This document shows positions 32,201 through 43,422 of a stretch of 64,000 nt of DNA, piece after piece; the first letter of the stretch is position 1; every line of letters starts with the position of its first letter. The notes below the pieces were generated by a model that saw nothing but the letters and a program-made list of their open reading frames with translations, was not told the DNA's origin and ran no database searches. The position numbers and the translations under genes are program-made. Origin of the DNA: Mantamonas sphyraenae (taxonomy: Eukaryota > CRuMs > Mantamonadidae); the NCBI GenBank assembly GCA_026936335.1, contig JAPMXV010000059.1, positions 248,001-312,000 on the forward strand, read 5' to 3'.

Positions 32201-32775
32201 CATATCAGCTGGCTGCACGCCGTACGAGGAGCTGCGCTCCAACGTGTGCCCAATCTGGCCACTGCACCTCGCCTCCTGTGGCTTTTGGATACCAAGTTGG
32301 CATGGAGCTACACATGGCGTTCCGCAGACTACTACACGGTGCTGGATGCCTCCTTGGCCTGGCTGGATGCCGTCGAAACCACTGTGAGCAGCGACATGGA
32401 GTCCGGCGCCGCTGTGCACGCTGCTCTGAGCACATGGATTGCACACAATAGCAAGAATTTGTCGGTGTACGCCGCAAAGCCGCCTCCAGGAAACTGTCGC
32501 TGTTTCGCAAGCAATTGGCTGCACAGGGCTTCGCCTCATCAGTGGGAGACGGTATGGATACAGAAGCAGCAACCTCGAACGGCAGCAGCAGCAGCAGCGG
32601 TGGTAGCACCATTGCTGGTGGTGGTGGCGGCGGGAATGGACGGCGCGGGAGGACAGGAGGGAAAAGACGCATCAATCCGACGCGCAACACATTTATCCAA
32701 CGCGAGGCAGAGTCGTACGGCAACGCAGAAGGGGGTGACACGTTTGTGGACCTCGAGGATTTTATCGCAGAGTGA
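29209..32775 (+). CDS. large helical protein of unknown function, three frame breaks
   Basis: The ATG at 29209 (MEIVERAVQVHQRV) opens a region that is coding to 32775 but in four frame segments. Each join is repaired by adding one base: at CCCC 29358-29361, near GGTGAAG 30245, and at AAA 32476-32478. The repaired product is about 1,189 residues. It is almost wholly helical, rich in Trp, Leu and His, and HEAT-like in feel. It ends in a Ser/Gly-rich linker and a compact charged tail: KRRINPTRNTFIQREAESYG, then TFVDLEDFIAE. That tail looks conserved but I cannot place it. A 23-nt GTACGC..CAG intron at 32467-32489 would also fix the third break. The stop lies 4 nt from the stop of convergent UTP4. 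Confidence 0.6.
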
Positions 32776-32779
32776 TGCG

Positions 32780-35737
32780 TCACACGCCAAAGCGCTTGCG
32801 GTACACGGGACTGGGCAGCGAGGCAAGCACACGCAGCCAAGGACGCTCGACCACCACCATTTCCTCGGCGTCCATGAAGGACAAGAACAGGATGGGTTTG
32901 TACATGTCGAACAATTTGAAGTTGTCCTCATCCTGCTGCTGTCCCTGTTGCGTGTCGACGTCCATGGAGTCGTCATCGTTGTCGTCCTCGGCGTCATTGT
33001 CGACGTCGTCGTCGTCGTCTCCCTTCTTGTTGCCTTGGCGTCCGCCGCGTCGACTGCGTCGGCTGTTGGACTTTTTGTTGGGCGAGCGGTATGCCGCAGA
33101 CTCGTCTTTGGCGAGCCTGTCGCTGGCCTCGCCCAGGGTTTCCGAGTCGTCGTTCTTTGCCGAGGTTTTGGCTGCGGCCGTGCTGGATTTCTGTTCCTGC
33201 AAAAAGCGGTAGCGCAGGAAGGAGGAGGCGCCCGTGGACTTGCGGTACTTGAAGGACGAGCGCGAGATGGGCTTGTCTGTGTCGATGACAAAAAAGTACG
33301 CGTGGGAGTACAGAATCATGGTGGTGGGGTGTGCGGTGTCAAAAGCAATGCCGTACAACACCTCACGGCTGTTGACAAAGTGTTCGGGCAGTGTCTGCAG
33401 GCTCCAGTCGCTCAGTGTCTTGTCCTCGGCGTCAAAGAGGTAGAACTGGTTGCTTGCAGTGACAGTGACGAGCGAGCTGCTGTGTGGGTGGAAGCGCATG
33501 GCTGTGACGGCAGACTCTGTGCGAGCCAGCGTGGTGTGAAACTTCAGCGCGTCCAAATTGAACACATGCACCACATTGTGCGAGTCTGCAGACGCCAGCC
33601 ACTGTCCGTCGTCACTGATGCACATGCGCAGCAGCGCAGGCGAACTATCCTTCAGCTGGGGTTGCCATTTGCTGCTGCCGCGTGTGAGGTCGTCTTCTTC
33701 CCGTTCTGTGTCTTCCCCGTTGTCCTGTGCGGTCGTGTCATCGTCGGCGTCGCTTCCACTGTCGTCTTCCTCATCACTGTCACTGTTGTCTTCCACCTGA
33801 CGGCTGCTAATACGCTGCGTGCCTGTGTTTGTTGCGTGCTGAGTAAACTTGCGCACAAGCTTCACCGACACGGTCCAGTTGTCCTCCAGGGCGAGCTGTT
33901 CGTCCTCGTCCATGGCTTCGATGTCCTCCAGGTTGATTTCGGTGGCTTTGATACGATAGACGTTGACAGAGGCATCGGGCATGCCTGCAATGAGGCGCAT
34001 GTTGTCCGAAGCAAAAAGCAGCGTGTGTGCGCCGTGCTGGGCCAGGCTGCGAGGAAGGGTCACCTTGATGAACCGAAACTCGGATTGTACAAAAAAGAAG
34101 AGTTTGGTGGTGAGGAGGTTGGAGACGGCAAGCCAGCGGCCGTCGTTGCTGATTGCGGCGCAGCGTGTGTTGAGATCACCCTTGAGCTTGATCTCGGCAA
34201 GGATGTTTGGCGAGGAAGCGCTCAGGTCCCACAGCTGCAGCATGTTGTCGAATGTGGCCATCAGCCAGCGTTTGGAGGGGCACAGAGCCATGGGCGAGAC
34301 GAGAGGGAACGGGCTGAATCGCAGCGGGGCTCGGTTCTTGGAGAAGGTCGAGAGGTCGAGAGCACACAGCTGACAGTCCATGCCTGCGCTGAGCACATAC
34401 TCGTGCTTTCCTTCGCCGCGTGAGACAACCACCATGGCGTTGACGTCGTGCGAGTGCGGGCGGCGCGCGCTGTTGTACACCCAGCGACTGGGGCCTTCCG
34501 AGTCCGTGTCTGTGGTGGTGACCGCGGTGGAAGCGGAGGAAGAAGCAGACGAAGAGGATGAGGCAATGGTCGTGGCACGGCGGAAGAGGGCGACGTTGTT
34601 GTCTGCGCCAGACGAGAGGAGGATGTCACCGCGTGCGTTTGTGGCGAGCGTTGTGACGTCGTAGTTGTGCTCCTTGAACGAGTCGACGAGGGAGCCGTGT
34701 TTGGCGTCCCAGAACTGGGTGTTGCCGTTGCTGTCGCCGCTGGCAATGGTGTGTGCGTCGAGAAAGCGGACGGACCACACGACGGGCTTCTGGCGCGAGT
34801 GTTTGTCGACCTTAATGGTGAGCTTGCAGCGACCCGAGTTTGCATTCCACTTGCGCACAGTGCCATCTGCAGCGCCCGAGGCAATGAGGTGGCCCGTGTG
34901 GTCGAAGCAGACGCTGAGGATGCGCGAGCGAATGGGAGCACAACTGCGCTCGTACTCAAAGGCATCATCGGCGAGATTAAAGAGACGGATGGAGCCGTCT
35001 TCGCATCCTGCAGCCAGTACGCCGTGTTTGGAGATGCTGAGGGACCAGACACCACCGCCGTAGGAGTCGCGTGTGGTCTGCAGTGGAAGGGAGGGAACAG
35101 GGACACACAGGCGAATGGATAAGGGCATGGCCATGTGCAAAGGTGCAAAGGGGACGTGTGAGTGCACGTGGACAGCGGGTGGATGGGCCAGGAGATGGGG
35201 GCGTGGATGTGTGGGAGGCGCCCGAGCGCATGCATGGGCGAAAGACAAAAACTCACGCGTGCTCTTAGGCTTCCCAGGTCCCACTCGACAATTTTTGCGT
35301 TGAGACCACCGGAGAACAGGCGTTGGGTGCCCTCTTCTTTGTCGTGGTACCATGCAAGACTCTGCACAGAGATTTGCTTGCCGCCCGGAATGCGCTGTGC
35401 AAAGCGGATTTGGGTGTCAGCGGACTTTTCGCAAGGCGGCGAGGACAGACACAGAGGCACGGCTAGGCAGAGAGTGATTGCCATGTACGCGTGTGACGTG
35501 GGGACGGCGGCGCAACAGGGGATTCGCATGCACTGGTGTGCCTGCATGGGTAGGGTGGGGTGGGGTGGCAAAACGTACGAGCATTGGGAACCAGTCGCGC
35601 TCCCAGCGCCAGACTTCGAGGTCGCCGTTTTCGCGAGCAAGAGCCAGCCAGCTGCTATCGTGGCTGGCGGCCATGCAAACGACCGAAGACGGGCTGTATT
35701 CCACAAAGCGGCATCGGTGTACCTGTGTGGAGGACAT
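32780..35737 (-). CDS. UTP4: UTP4 (Cirhin), SSU processome WD40 protein
   Basis: Three exons: complement(32780..35077, 35257..35394, 35579..35737), 864 residues; donors GTACGT and GTGAGT. UTP4 is a t-UTP/UtpA component needed for early 35S/47S pre-rRNA processing in the nucleolus. The N-terminus MSSTQVHRCRFVEYSPSSV matches the VHRVRFFNY opening of Cirhin. WD strands follow, including LFSGGLNAKIVEWDL, GGGVWSLSISKHGVLAAGCEDGS and IASGAADGTVRKWN. The C-terminus MDAEEMVVVERPWL...RKRFGV is the family hallmark. It is longer than the human protein (686) because of Ser-rich and Asp/Glu-rich inserts around 33000-33060, 33690-33800 and 34520-34580. The spacing of exon 2 was fixed by matching the human spacing between WD strands. 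Confidence 0.94.
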
Positions 35738-35796
35738 GGTGGAAGGATTGCGTGGTCGGGCCGACGCACACGCGCCGGGGACCCCAACACGACGGC
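35738..35796. promoter_or_regulatory. putative bidirectional promoter gap
   Basis: This is the 59 nt between divergent ATGs of UTP4 (35737) and the GRAM-UFD1 gene (35797). It contains CGGGCCGACGCACACGCGCC-type GC-rich sequence and no TATA-like box. Confidence 0.25.
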
Positions 35797-38023
35797 ATGA
35801 GTGCATCGCAAGACAACCACACATTGGATACGGAAGACTCGACGGTGGGCTTGGAAAGTGAGAGCACAGTGGAGCTGGTGGACACGCTGGGAGGTCTGCA
35901 GGCGTCGGCTGGCCGGTCGAGCGTCGCGAACAAAGAGGTGACGGATGCGTTTGGGCAGCAGGCATTGTTGTCGGATATCATTCTGGACTTTCATTGTTCG
36001 GTGTTTCTGCAGATTCACAGACCCGGACGGCTGCTGGTGAACCGGTCCCACGCGTTCTTCATCCCCACCATGGGCACGGCTGGGGTGAGTTTGTGCGGGT
36101 GGGCGAGTGGGTGCATATGGGCTGGTTGTGGCGTAGTGTGGTTGGTGGGGACACGCAGACGGAGTGGGGAGAAAGAGGGGCCAAGGGTGAAGACGATGAA
36201 GGGCTGACGCGAATTGACGGAAACAAACTCGGCGGCAATGCAGCGTGCTGTGGTGTCTGTGCGACGCATTACAAGCATTGACGTGACAGAAACGCCCGTG
36301 GGATCATTGTTGGGCATCACTACAGACCGTGAAGAAGTCTACTTGTCGCATTTGTCGCACCCGCACATTGTGCGCAAGCTTTTGCTTCGCCTTTGCGCAA
36401 ACGCAAACGCGCTGGAGCACGCGCCTACGATCAGCACGGAGGAGGAACGGGAGGAGGCGGGAGGCAAGGAGGAGTCCCAGGCGCAGAGTGCGGTTGGAAC
36501 GGCCAAGCACACAAGCAACGTGGTCCTTGTGGATTTTAACGAAGAGGAGCAGAGGGCGCTGGACCGCAAACTTGGCGGAACGGATTGGGAGCTGGTGGAC
36601 GGGGGGGACAGTCATGGGAAGCAGAGCAAGGACGAATCGCCTGCACATGTGGGAGGGACGTCGTTTGGGTTGCACATGAACATGCTGGACCCAAAGGGCA
36701 AGTTCGGGCAGTTTGTGAGGTCGCTGACAGCTCGCACAGCAGTGGAGGACAAGGGTCGAGTGAAGGGGACGGCGAATCGATGGAGGAGAAACTGGAAAGC
36801 ATGAACTCGGAGGCAGATCGCAAGCTGGCTCGGCAACTGCAGGAGGAGATGGACAGGGAGTTTGCGGAGCGGCTGAACGACAACCGACCGGTGGAACGAG
36901 AGCGCAAGCACGGCTTTGGCTGGTTCGGCCACCACAGCAGTGAACATGGCCATGGCAGTAAGAAAGGCCACGGCAGTGGGTTTGTGGACTCGTACATGGT
37001 GGAAGGGGGTGGGTACCGGTTGGGCGGGTACGGAGCGCACGAACCGAGCGAAAGGGAGCGAGAGATGGCACGGCGTATCTACAACGATCGCAACGACCAG
37101 TACGCAGTGGATTTGTTTGCATACTCGTCGGCTGTGAATGGACGCTCCAACCTGGAGCTGAGCGGGCGGATCGAGCTGCCGAGCAGCTGCTTGCAAGCGA
37201 TTGCCAACAAGGAGTTGACCTACCCGCTTTGCTTTCGCATCAGCTCAGACAAGGTGGAAGATCTGAGCGTGCATGCGGCAGTGCTGGACTTTACGGGTGA
37301 GGATGCTTCCTCGCTGTCGATGCCCATGTGGATGATGGACAAGCTGGGCATCGGCGAGGGAGACTCGGTGACTCTGGTGGCCACAACTCTGCCCAAGGGT
37401 GAGTTTGTGCAGCTGCAACCGATCCAAGCGGCATGGGTGGACATCCCCTTTGACCAGCGCGGGTACCTGCTGGAGTACCAGCTGGTCAACTACCAGTACC
37501 TGACGGAAGGGGACGAGATCCAGGTGAAACACGAAGGCAGGGTGTACGACCTGGCAGTGGTGATGACGCGTCCGGGGCCGGCCATCGACATCATCGACGC
37601 CAACCTCACCACAGATGTGATTGAGCCACGGGAGGAAATCAAGTATGACCCGCAGGTGGAGAAGGACACGCCGACGCAGGGCTCTGTGGCGGCCGGGGAG
37701 TATGCATGGTACGTGTACCATGCCAAGACACCCAACTTTACGATTTCAGTGAGCGCAAGCAAGGGAGACCCCGACGTGTACGTTTCCGATTCGATCAAAC
37801 ACCCGACGCGCAGCCACTACACCGCGTACGACGCCACGTCGGGAGACACGAGCGTGACTGTGCGCGAGAGCTCCGAGGCATTCTGTGCGTCGGTAGGCCT
37901 GTTTCACATCGGTGTGACCAGTTTGAAGGAAGATTGTGAGTTTACGCTTGTGGTCGAGGACGCGCCGTCGTTGGAAACTCTGGACGGTGACAATGGCAAC
38001 ATGATGAACAACAGTGGTGGAGG

Positions 38024-38058
<35 letters not shown>

Positions 38059-38762
38059 GTATGGGCGGTCTGAATGCAGATGGAGAGGAGTGCGAGTTTT
38101 GTGGGCGAGTGATTCCGTCGCGTGTGATGATGCAGCATCAGATCCACTGCCAGCAGAGGTCGTGGCGCTGTCCAGACTGTGGAGAGGTGATGCTGAAGAC
38201 GGAGATGGAGAAGCATGTGGAGATTCAGCACCAGGACGTGACGTGCGATTGCGGCGAGAGCATGCCGCAGGAAGCACTTCACGAGCATCGCGAAAAGGAT
38301 TGTGTGTTGCGCACGGTGCCGTGCACGTACTGTCCTCTGAAGATGGCCAAACTGCACCTGAATGCTCACGAGGAAGAGTGCGGAAACCGCAGTGTGCGCT
38401 GCAACCGATGTTTCCAGAATGTGACACGCAACATGTTTGCAAACCATCTGGCTGGCGTGCACGAGATCAATCCGTGCTACATCGACGTGAGCGCAGAGAT
38501 CAAAGACTCACTGGCAGACAAGGAGCCGTCAGATCTTGGCGGGATTCGCAACACCGGCGGAAACCGCGGGGGCGGCAGCAGCCATGCGTCTGTGGATGCA
38601 TGGGGCGGTGGTTTGGATGAGGGATTCGGTGGTGGTGGGCTGGGGCACGCATCGACGGAGCAATTTCCCTGTCCCAAGTGCGGGTCAAAGTGGAATACGT
38701 TTGAGGACCTGCAATTCCACCTGCTGACGACATGCTACACGGAAGGCGACGACTATGTGTGA
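35797..38762 (+). CDS. GRAM + UFD1-like + PPC-like + TRAF-type zinc-finger protein
   Basis: Exons 35797..36084 and 36244..38762 (GTGAGT donor, TGCAG acceptor). A single-base break at GGGG 36765-36768 is repaired by one G, giving about 935 residues. Residues about 60-150 form a GRAM/PH-like domain split by the intron (RPGRLLVNRSHAFF, then VVSVRRITSIDV). Next come a charged helix (EADRKLARQLQEEMDREF) and a UFD1-type double-psi barrel (about 405-560; GRIELPSSCLQAI, PMWMMDKLGIGEGDSV, RGYLLEYQLVNYQYL). A PPC-like beta domain follows (YVYHAKTPNFTISVSA, GDPDVYVSD), then repeated CX2C..HX3-5C zinc fingers and a last C2H2. The UFD1-onward part matches the plant PRLI-interacting factor K family, likely Cdc48/ubiquitin linked. 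If the frame break were real, the GRAM part would be a separate gene ending at 36804. Confidence 0.75.
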
Positions 38763-38819
38763 AGTGAGTGCAGGAAAGATGAGAGTGAACACCACATGAT
38801 CTGTCTGTCTATTGTTGAT

Positions 38820-39685
38820 TTACGCGGCTTGCTGCTGGGCGGCCTGGAACTCGGCAATGCGGGCCTCAATCTCCGGGCGGAAGTGGCGGATGAGGCCTTG
38901 GACGGGCCAAGCGGCAGCGTCGCCAAGAGCGCAGATTGTGTGGCCCTCAATCTGCTTGGTGAGCTCGTAGATCATGTCGATCTCCTCTGGGTCTGCGTCT
39001 CCCTTGACGAAGCGGTCCATGACGGCCGAGAGCCAGGGACTACCCTCGCGGCAGGGTGTGCACTGACCACACGACTCGTGCTTGTAGAACTTGGAAAGGC
39101 GGGCAATGGCGGCAATCATGTCGACGGACTTGTCCATGACAATGACGGCAGCCGTGCCGAGACCACTCTTGACGCGCACGAGATCGTCAAAATCCATGAG
39201 GACGTCGTCGCAAATGTCCTTGGGAATGACGGGCACGGAAGAGCCGCCAGGAATGATGCCCTGGAGGTTGTCCCAGCCACCTCGGACGCCTCCGCAGTGC
39301 TTCTCGATGAGCTCGCGCAGAGGGATGCTCATCTCTTCCTCGACGGTGGTCGGGGTATTCACATGTCCGGAGATGCAGAACAGCTTGGTGCCGCTGTTGT
39401 TGTCGCGACCCAGGCTATTGAACCAGTCGCCGCCGCGTCGGCAGATGGTAGGCGCCACAGCCACAGTCTCCACGTTGGTGACCGTGGTCGGGCAGCCCCA
39501 CAGACCGATGTTGGCCGGGAAGGGCGGCTTGGAGCGCGGCTTGCCAGGCTTGCCTTCCAGGCTCTCGATGAGCGACGTCTCTTCGCCGCAGATGTACGCG
39601 CCAGCGCCCTTGTGCACATAGACATCCATAGCCCAGCCAGAGCCACAGGCATCAGGGCCCAGGAGGCCGGCTGTATGTGTGTGTT

Positions 39686-39719
<34 letters not shown>

Positions 39720-40816
39720 GGTGTGAGCAACGCGCACAAAGCAAAGGGAGCGAGGGCGTTGGGCCCAGAGGGGAAATGCGAACGGCGCCATGTCGGGAGC
39801 GGTTTGCAGGGCGCAGGGAGGCCAAGGACAGAGGCATGGGAGTGTGCAGACACGTGTGCGGGGAAGTAACATACCCTCGTAGGCCTCATCGATGGCCTTT
39901 TGCAGATTGGAGGCCTCGTTGTAGAACTCGCCGCGGATGTAAATGTAGGCTGGTGGAGGCGAGTGGCCGAGTGAGTGTTTTGGCACACGCGAGGGCCGAA
40001 AGCGCGGGGCGGGCAAGGGGCAAGGTGGATGAGGAGAGGATGGGAAGCACGAGTGGCTTACCTGCATGTGCACCCATGGCACGGGCTGTGATGAGGCATC
40101 CTTCAACGAGCTTGTGCGGGTCGTTGCGCATGATTTCGCGGTCTTTGCAGGTTCCCGGTTCGCCCTCGTCGGCGTTGACCACGAGGTAGTGCGGGCTGTG
40201 CAGAGCAAGAGGGAGGGAGAGTGAATTGGTAAAGGGGGTGTGTGTGAGTGGCTGGTGAATTGGGGGAGCACGCAGCTGCACAAGGTTGACTTACCGGCCG
40301 TCGTTGACCTTGGGCATGAACGACCACTTGAGGCCCGACGGAAAGCCGGCGCCGCCGCGTCCGCGCAGGCCGCTCTTCTTGACCTCGTCAATGATCCAGT
40401 CACGTCCATTCCAAAGGATTTCCTTGGTTTTGTACCAGTCGCCCTGAGGGTGTGTGGGGGGGTGCGTGTGTGCAGCGTGTGCGTGGCAAAACGCAGCGCG
40501 AAAGCGGAGGTCAGTGGAAAACGTCCAATCGGCGTCGGCGCTTTCCGCAGCAGATGCGGACCGCCGCAGGGCATGGCAGCTTGCATGGACAATCCACACG
40601 TCTCGCTGGCCAATGTACACGCTTGCGCTTGCAACCTACTCGCTTCAGGGCACCCTTGAGGCCAAAGTCGTCCTGGCCGTACAGGTTGGTGAAGATGCGA
40701 TCCTCGTCCGACAGGTTGCCATAGGCTCGCGTCGACATGCTCGCGCTTCCTGCCTCCACCGTGTTGATCAGCTGTGCGCCCACAGCTCGGCTCTTGCGGA
40801 TACTACGAGAGAACAT
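38820..40816 (-). CDS. NDUFV1: mitochondrial complex I 51-kDa subunit
   Basis: Five exons: complement(38820..39670, 39875..39949, 40062..40195, 40295..40443, 40640..40816), 461 residues. This subunit oxidises NADH with FMN and passes electrons to a 4Fe-4S cluster in the matrix arm. [16 protein letters not shown] and [15 protein letters not shown] form the NADH/FMN site. [20 protein letters not shown] and [13 protein letters not shown] (three cluster cysteines) plus HTICALGD (the fourth) are intact. The start at 40816 gives a presequence rich in Arg and Ser ([15 protein letters not shown]) ending before [15 protein letters not shown], a normal mitochondrial targeting sequence. An earlier ATG at 40861 would overlap the stop of the upstream Tat-SF1 gene. 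Donors are GTAGGT, GTAAGT, GTAAGC and GTATGT. Confidence 0.96.
39676..39719. repeat. (GT)n(GA)n microsatellite in a NDUFV1 intron
   Basis: A GT run (with one TT interruption) followed directly by a GA run, within the last NDUFV1 intron (39671-39874). On the coding strand it reads as a CT then AC tract near the acceptor, where it may act as polypyrimidine sequence. Confidence 0.9.
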
Positions 40817-40857
40817 GGGAAAATTGGGTTGTGTGGAGTTGCGAGCAACTCTTCTGT

Positions 40858-41573
40858 TCATTCCGTGTGTGTCACCACCTTGTGTGCCTCCCCACCGCCG
40901 CCATCGCCGTCCACGGCCTCCTTCTTCTTGCTTTCCTCCTCCTCTTGCTCCTCCTCCTCCTCCTCCTCCTCGCCATCTGCCTCCAGCCACTTGCCAAACT
41001 CCTCGATGCGCTTCTGCTCCTCGGCCTCACGCACGCTGTCGTCGACTGCCACCTTGAAGGTGGTGTACCCGTCCCACAGATCGGCTGCGAGGCGACGTCC
41101 GTCAAAGAAGCGTCCATCCATGACCTTCATGCACGCTTCGGCTGCCGATTCCTCTTCAAACAACACGTTGACCACTCCTTCGGGGTTGTTTTCATACACC
41201 CACATCTGCTCCACGCGTCCAAACTTGCTGCACTCGCTCACCACCTCTGCTTCCAGTTGCTGCTTGAACCCCAGCTGGCGCATCTCCTCCACCTTGAAAA
41301 TGTACTTGATCACAAGAGTGCGCCTCCTCCTGTGCGACTTGTCCTCGCGTTCGTCGCTCCCTGTCCAATCCAAGGCTCTGTGTAGATGGAAGTCGTATGT
41401 GCATGCAGGTGTCAACAGGCCGTAGTCCGCTGTAAGCATCGGTACAACCCAAAACTGCCACCAGACCCAAACTTACTTCTTTTCCTCTTTGCTCGGCTTG
41501 GCACCGATGCGCTTTCGCTTGGGTTTTGCTTTGTTTGCGGATGCAGTGTGCGTCTGTGCTTGACTGCCATCCC

Positions 41574-41604
<31 letters not shown>

Positions 41605-42096
41605 AGTGTTGTTGGCGTCGTTGTCGGCTTCGACATCCGCATCAAACGTTGCCTGCTGGACGCGCACGACGTGCCCAGGACGGATTTCACTTTCATCGAG
41701 CAAGGTGAGAGCCAATTCCACAGAGGCCGGGTTGAGATAGTGGACCAGCGCATCTCCTTTGGGCAGCCCTGTGCTCTTGTCCAGGTACAGCTTGATCTTC
41801 GGCTTGCCTTCGTTGCTCAACTTGAGCTTGCCCATCTTTTCAAAAAAGTACACCAGCTCTGTTTGACGCACATCTTGGGGCAGGCCTGTGACGTACACGT
41901 GCGACTCCAAGACCACACGCTGCTTCTTGGTCGCCGTCGCAGTTTCCGTTTCGTCCTGCGCCTCCGTGTCCGTACCCAGAGCTTCCTCTCGCTCGCGCTT
42001 CCGTGTGCCGCCGCTACTACTGTCGTCACTACTGCTGCTCATCACTGTCTCGCCTTCAGTGCTGGCTATGGGGTGGCTGAGTTTGCGCAGGCTCAT
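40858..42096 (-). CDS. HTATSF1: Tat-SF1/CUS2-type splicing factor
   Basis: Two exons: complement(40858..41377, 41477..42096), 379 residues; donor GTAAGT, acceptor CTACACAG. There are two RNA-recognition motifs. RRM1 has VYVTGLPQDVRQTELVYFF and GDALVHYLNPASVELAL. RRM2 has the UHM-like CSKFGRVEQMWVYENNPEGV, GRFFDGRRLAADLWDG. The order matches human Tat-SF1 and yeast Cus2, which bind SF3B1 and help U2 snRNP fold before branch-point recognition. The ends are low-complexity: a Ser/Asp N-terminus, a Ser run plus basic stretch between RRMs (CTG repeat at 41576-41603 on the plus strand) and a Glu-rich C-terminus, as in the human protein. Its stop lies 41 nt upstream of the NDUFV1 ATG. Confidence 0.9.
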
Positions 42097-42153
42097 TGTC
42101 TATTCCATGTTTTCTGCATCCATCCATCCGCAACTGTCCACACATTGCTCCCG

Positions 42154-43345
42154 TCAGGCCACGATCTCCTGGCCAGACTCGGCAAACTCGGCAGTCTCCT
42201 CCTCCTGCGCATCGTCGGTGGCAAAGAGGATGTTTTCAATCTCGGCGACAACGGCGTTGTTGGAGCCGCTGACAGACTCGCAGAGGATCTCCACCTCGCG
42301 AAGCTTGTTGTAGTAAAAGTCGCGCTCACGCTCGAGCATATCGACAGTGAGCTTGAGCTCGGTGATCTCCTTGGTCATCTCCTGCAACTTGGCACTTGCT
42401 TCCTGCTTCTGGTTCTCCTTCTGCAGTTGCTGGCGCTGACGGGTGGACAGAGCCTTGCTGCCCTTGGCCGAGCGTGTGCTCGTGTTGGTGGTGCTGCTGG
42501 TGCTGCTGGTGTCCACCGTGCCGCTGCTCACGTTGCTCGTCTTGACGCTGCGCGTGCTCGTGTTGCTGTTGGCCGTGCGTGTGCTGTTGCTGCTGTTGCC
42601 ACTCTTCTTGCTGGTGGTACCGCTGCTCTTGGCCCCAGCGCCCTTCCTGCGTCCCACTGCGTCGTACTCGCCGCCCGGGTACGTGCGATCAAAGTAGGCC
42701 TTCATCCACTGCAGAAACTCAAGGTTGTCCTGGTACTTGCCCTTGATAAGCTTGTCCACCTCGATGTGCTTGTCGATGTGCAGCTTGTTGAAGGCCGTCT
42801 GTGGGTGGAGTGAGTCGAGCGTCGTGTCAGGAAACCGTCGTTTTGAGTGTGCGCGCCTTTTCCTTCGCGGTTCAGTAACGGACCTGCAAAACCTTGTAGT
42901 TCTTGACGTATTCGTAGTCAAACTTGGCATCAAAGTTCACCTTGCGCAGGGGAACCTTGCCCGGGTAGATGGCATCGATGATCTGGCAGAATGCCGCTCC
43001 TGTGTACACGTGTCAGCCAAGGCCGCCTGACACAAGCGTTTTTGCGCGCCCAAAAAATCCACTCGCCGCTGCTCACGTCGAGCCGGTGGCACAGAACACG
43101 ATGCACACACACACATACGCACACACGCACACACAGTGACAAGACCCCAACGTACCAGAGCACACTTGCTCCACCTTTGTGTAGTTGATCTTGAGCAGAT
43201 CGTTGAGCCATTCGAGAAGCTCGCCGCGCGACACGAAGAACGCGCCCTCCATCATGCCAATGTTCGACTGTGCGCATCAGACCACGCAGCGTGTGTTAGC
43301 AACGTTGGAACAAGACAGGCTGGCGGAAAACGGGATGCACACCAT
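42154..43345 (-). CDS. MAPRE1: EB1-family microtubule plus-end binding protein
   Basis: Four exons: complement(42154..42798, 42884..42999, 43156..43267, 43343..43345), 291 residues. The first coding exon is the ATG alone; the next begins [20 protein letters not shown], nearly identical to plant EB1 starts. The calponin-homology domain follows: [40 protein letters not shown] and [21 protein letters not shown] Ser/Thr/Arg linker leads to the EB-homology coiled coil ([30 protein letters not shown]), which recruits partners. The acidic end GQEIVA lacks the canonical EEY, so CAP-Gly partners may not bind. Donors GTGTGC, GTACGT and GTCCGT all depart from GTRAGT. Initiation at the internal ATG at 43255 is an alternative. 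Confidence 0.92.
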
Positions 43346-43422
43346 TGTGAATCTATGTTGTTTTTGGGTTTGCTTGTCACGCGCGCGTCACTCCCATCTT
43401 AATACAGTATTACTGTAATACA

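Noticed and set aside
32776-34423. Plus-strand continuation of the unknown large gene past 32775
   Set aside because: It is antisense to UTP4, whose WD40 repeats and C-terminal signature are unambiguous; the in-phase stop at 32773-32775 follows a sensible charged tail.
40817-40861. Upstream ATG at 40861 as the NDUFV1 start
   Set aside because: It would overlap the Tat-SF1 stop and add residues before a well-formed mitochondrial presequence that starts at 40816.
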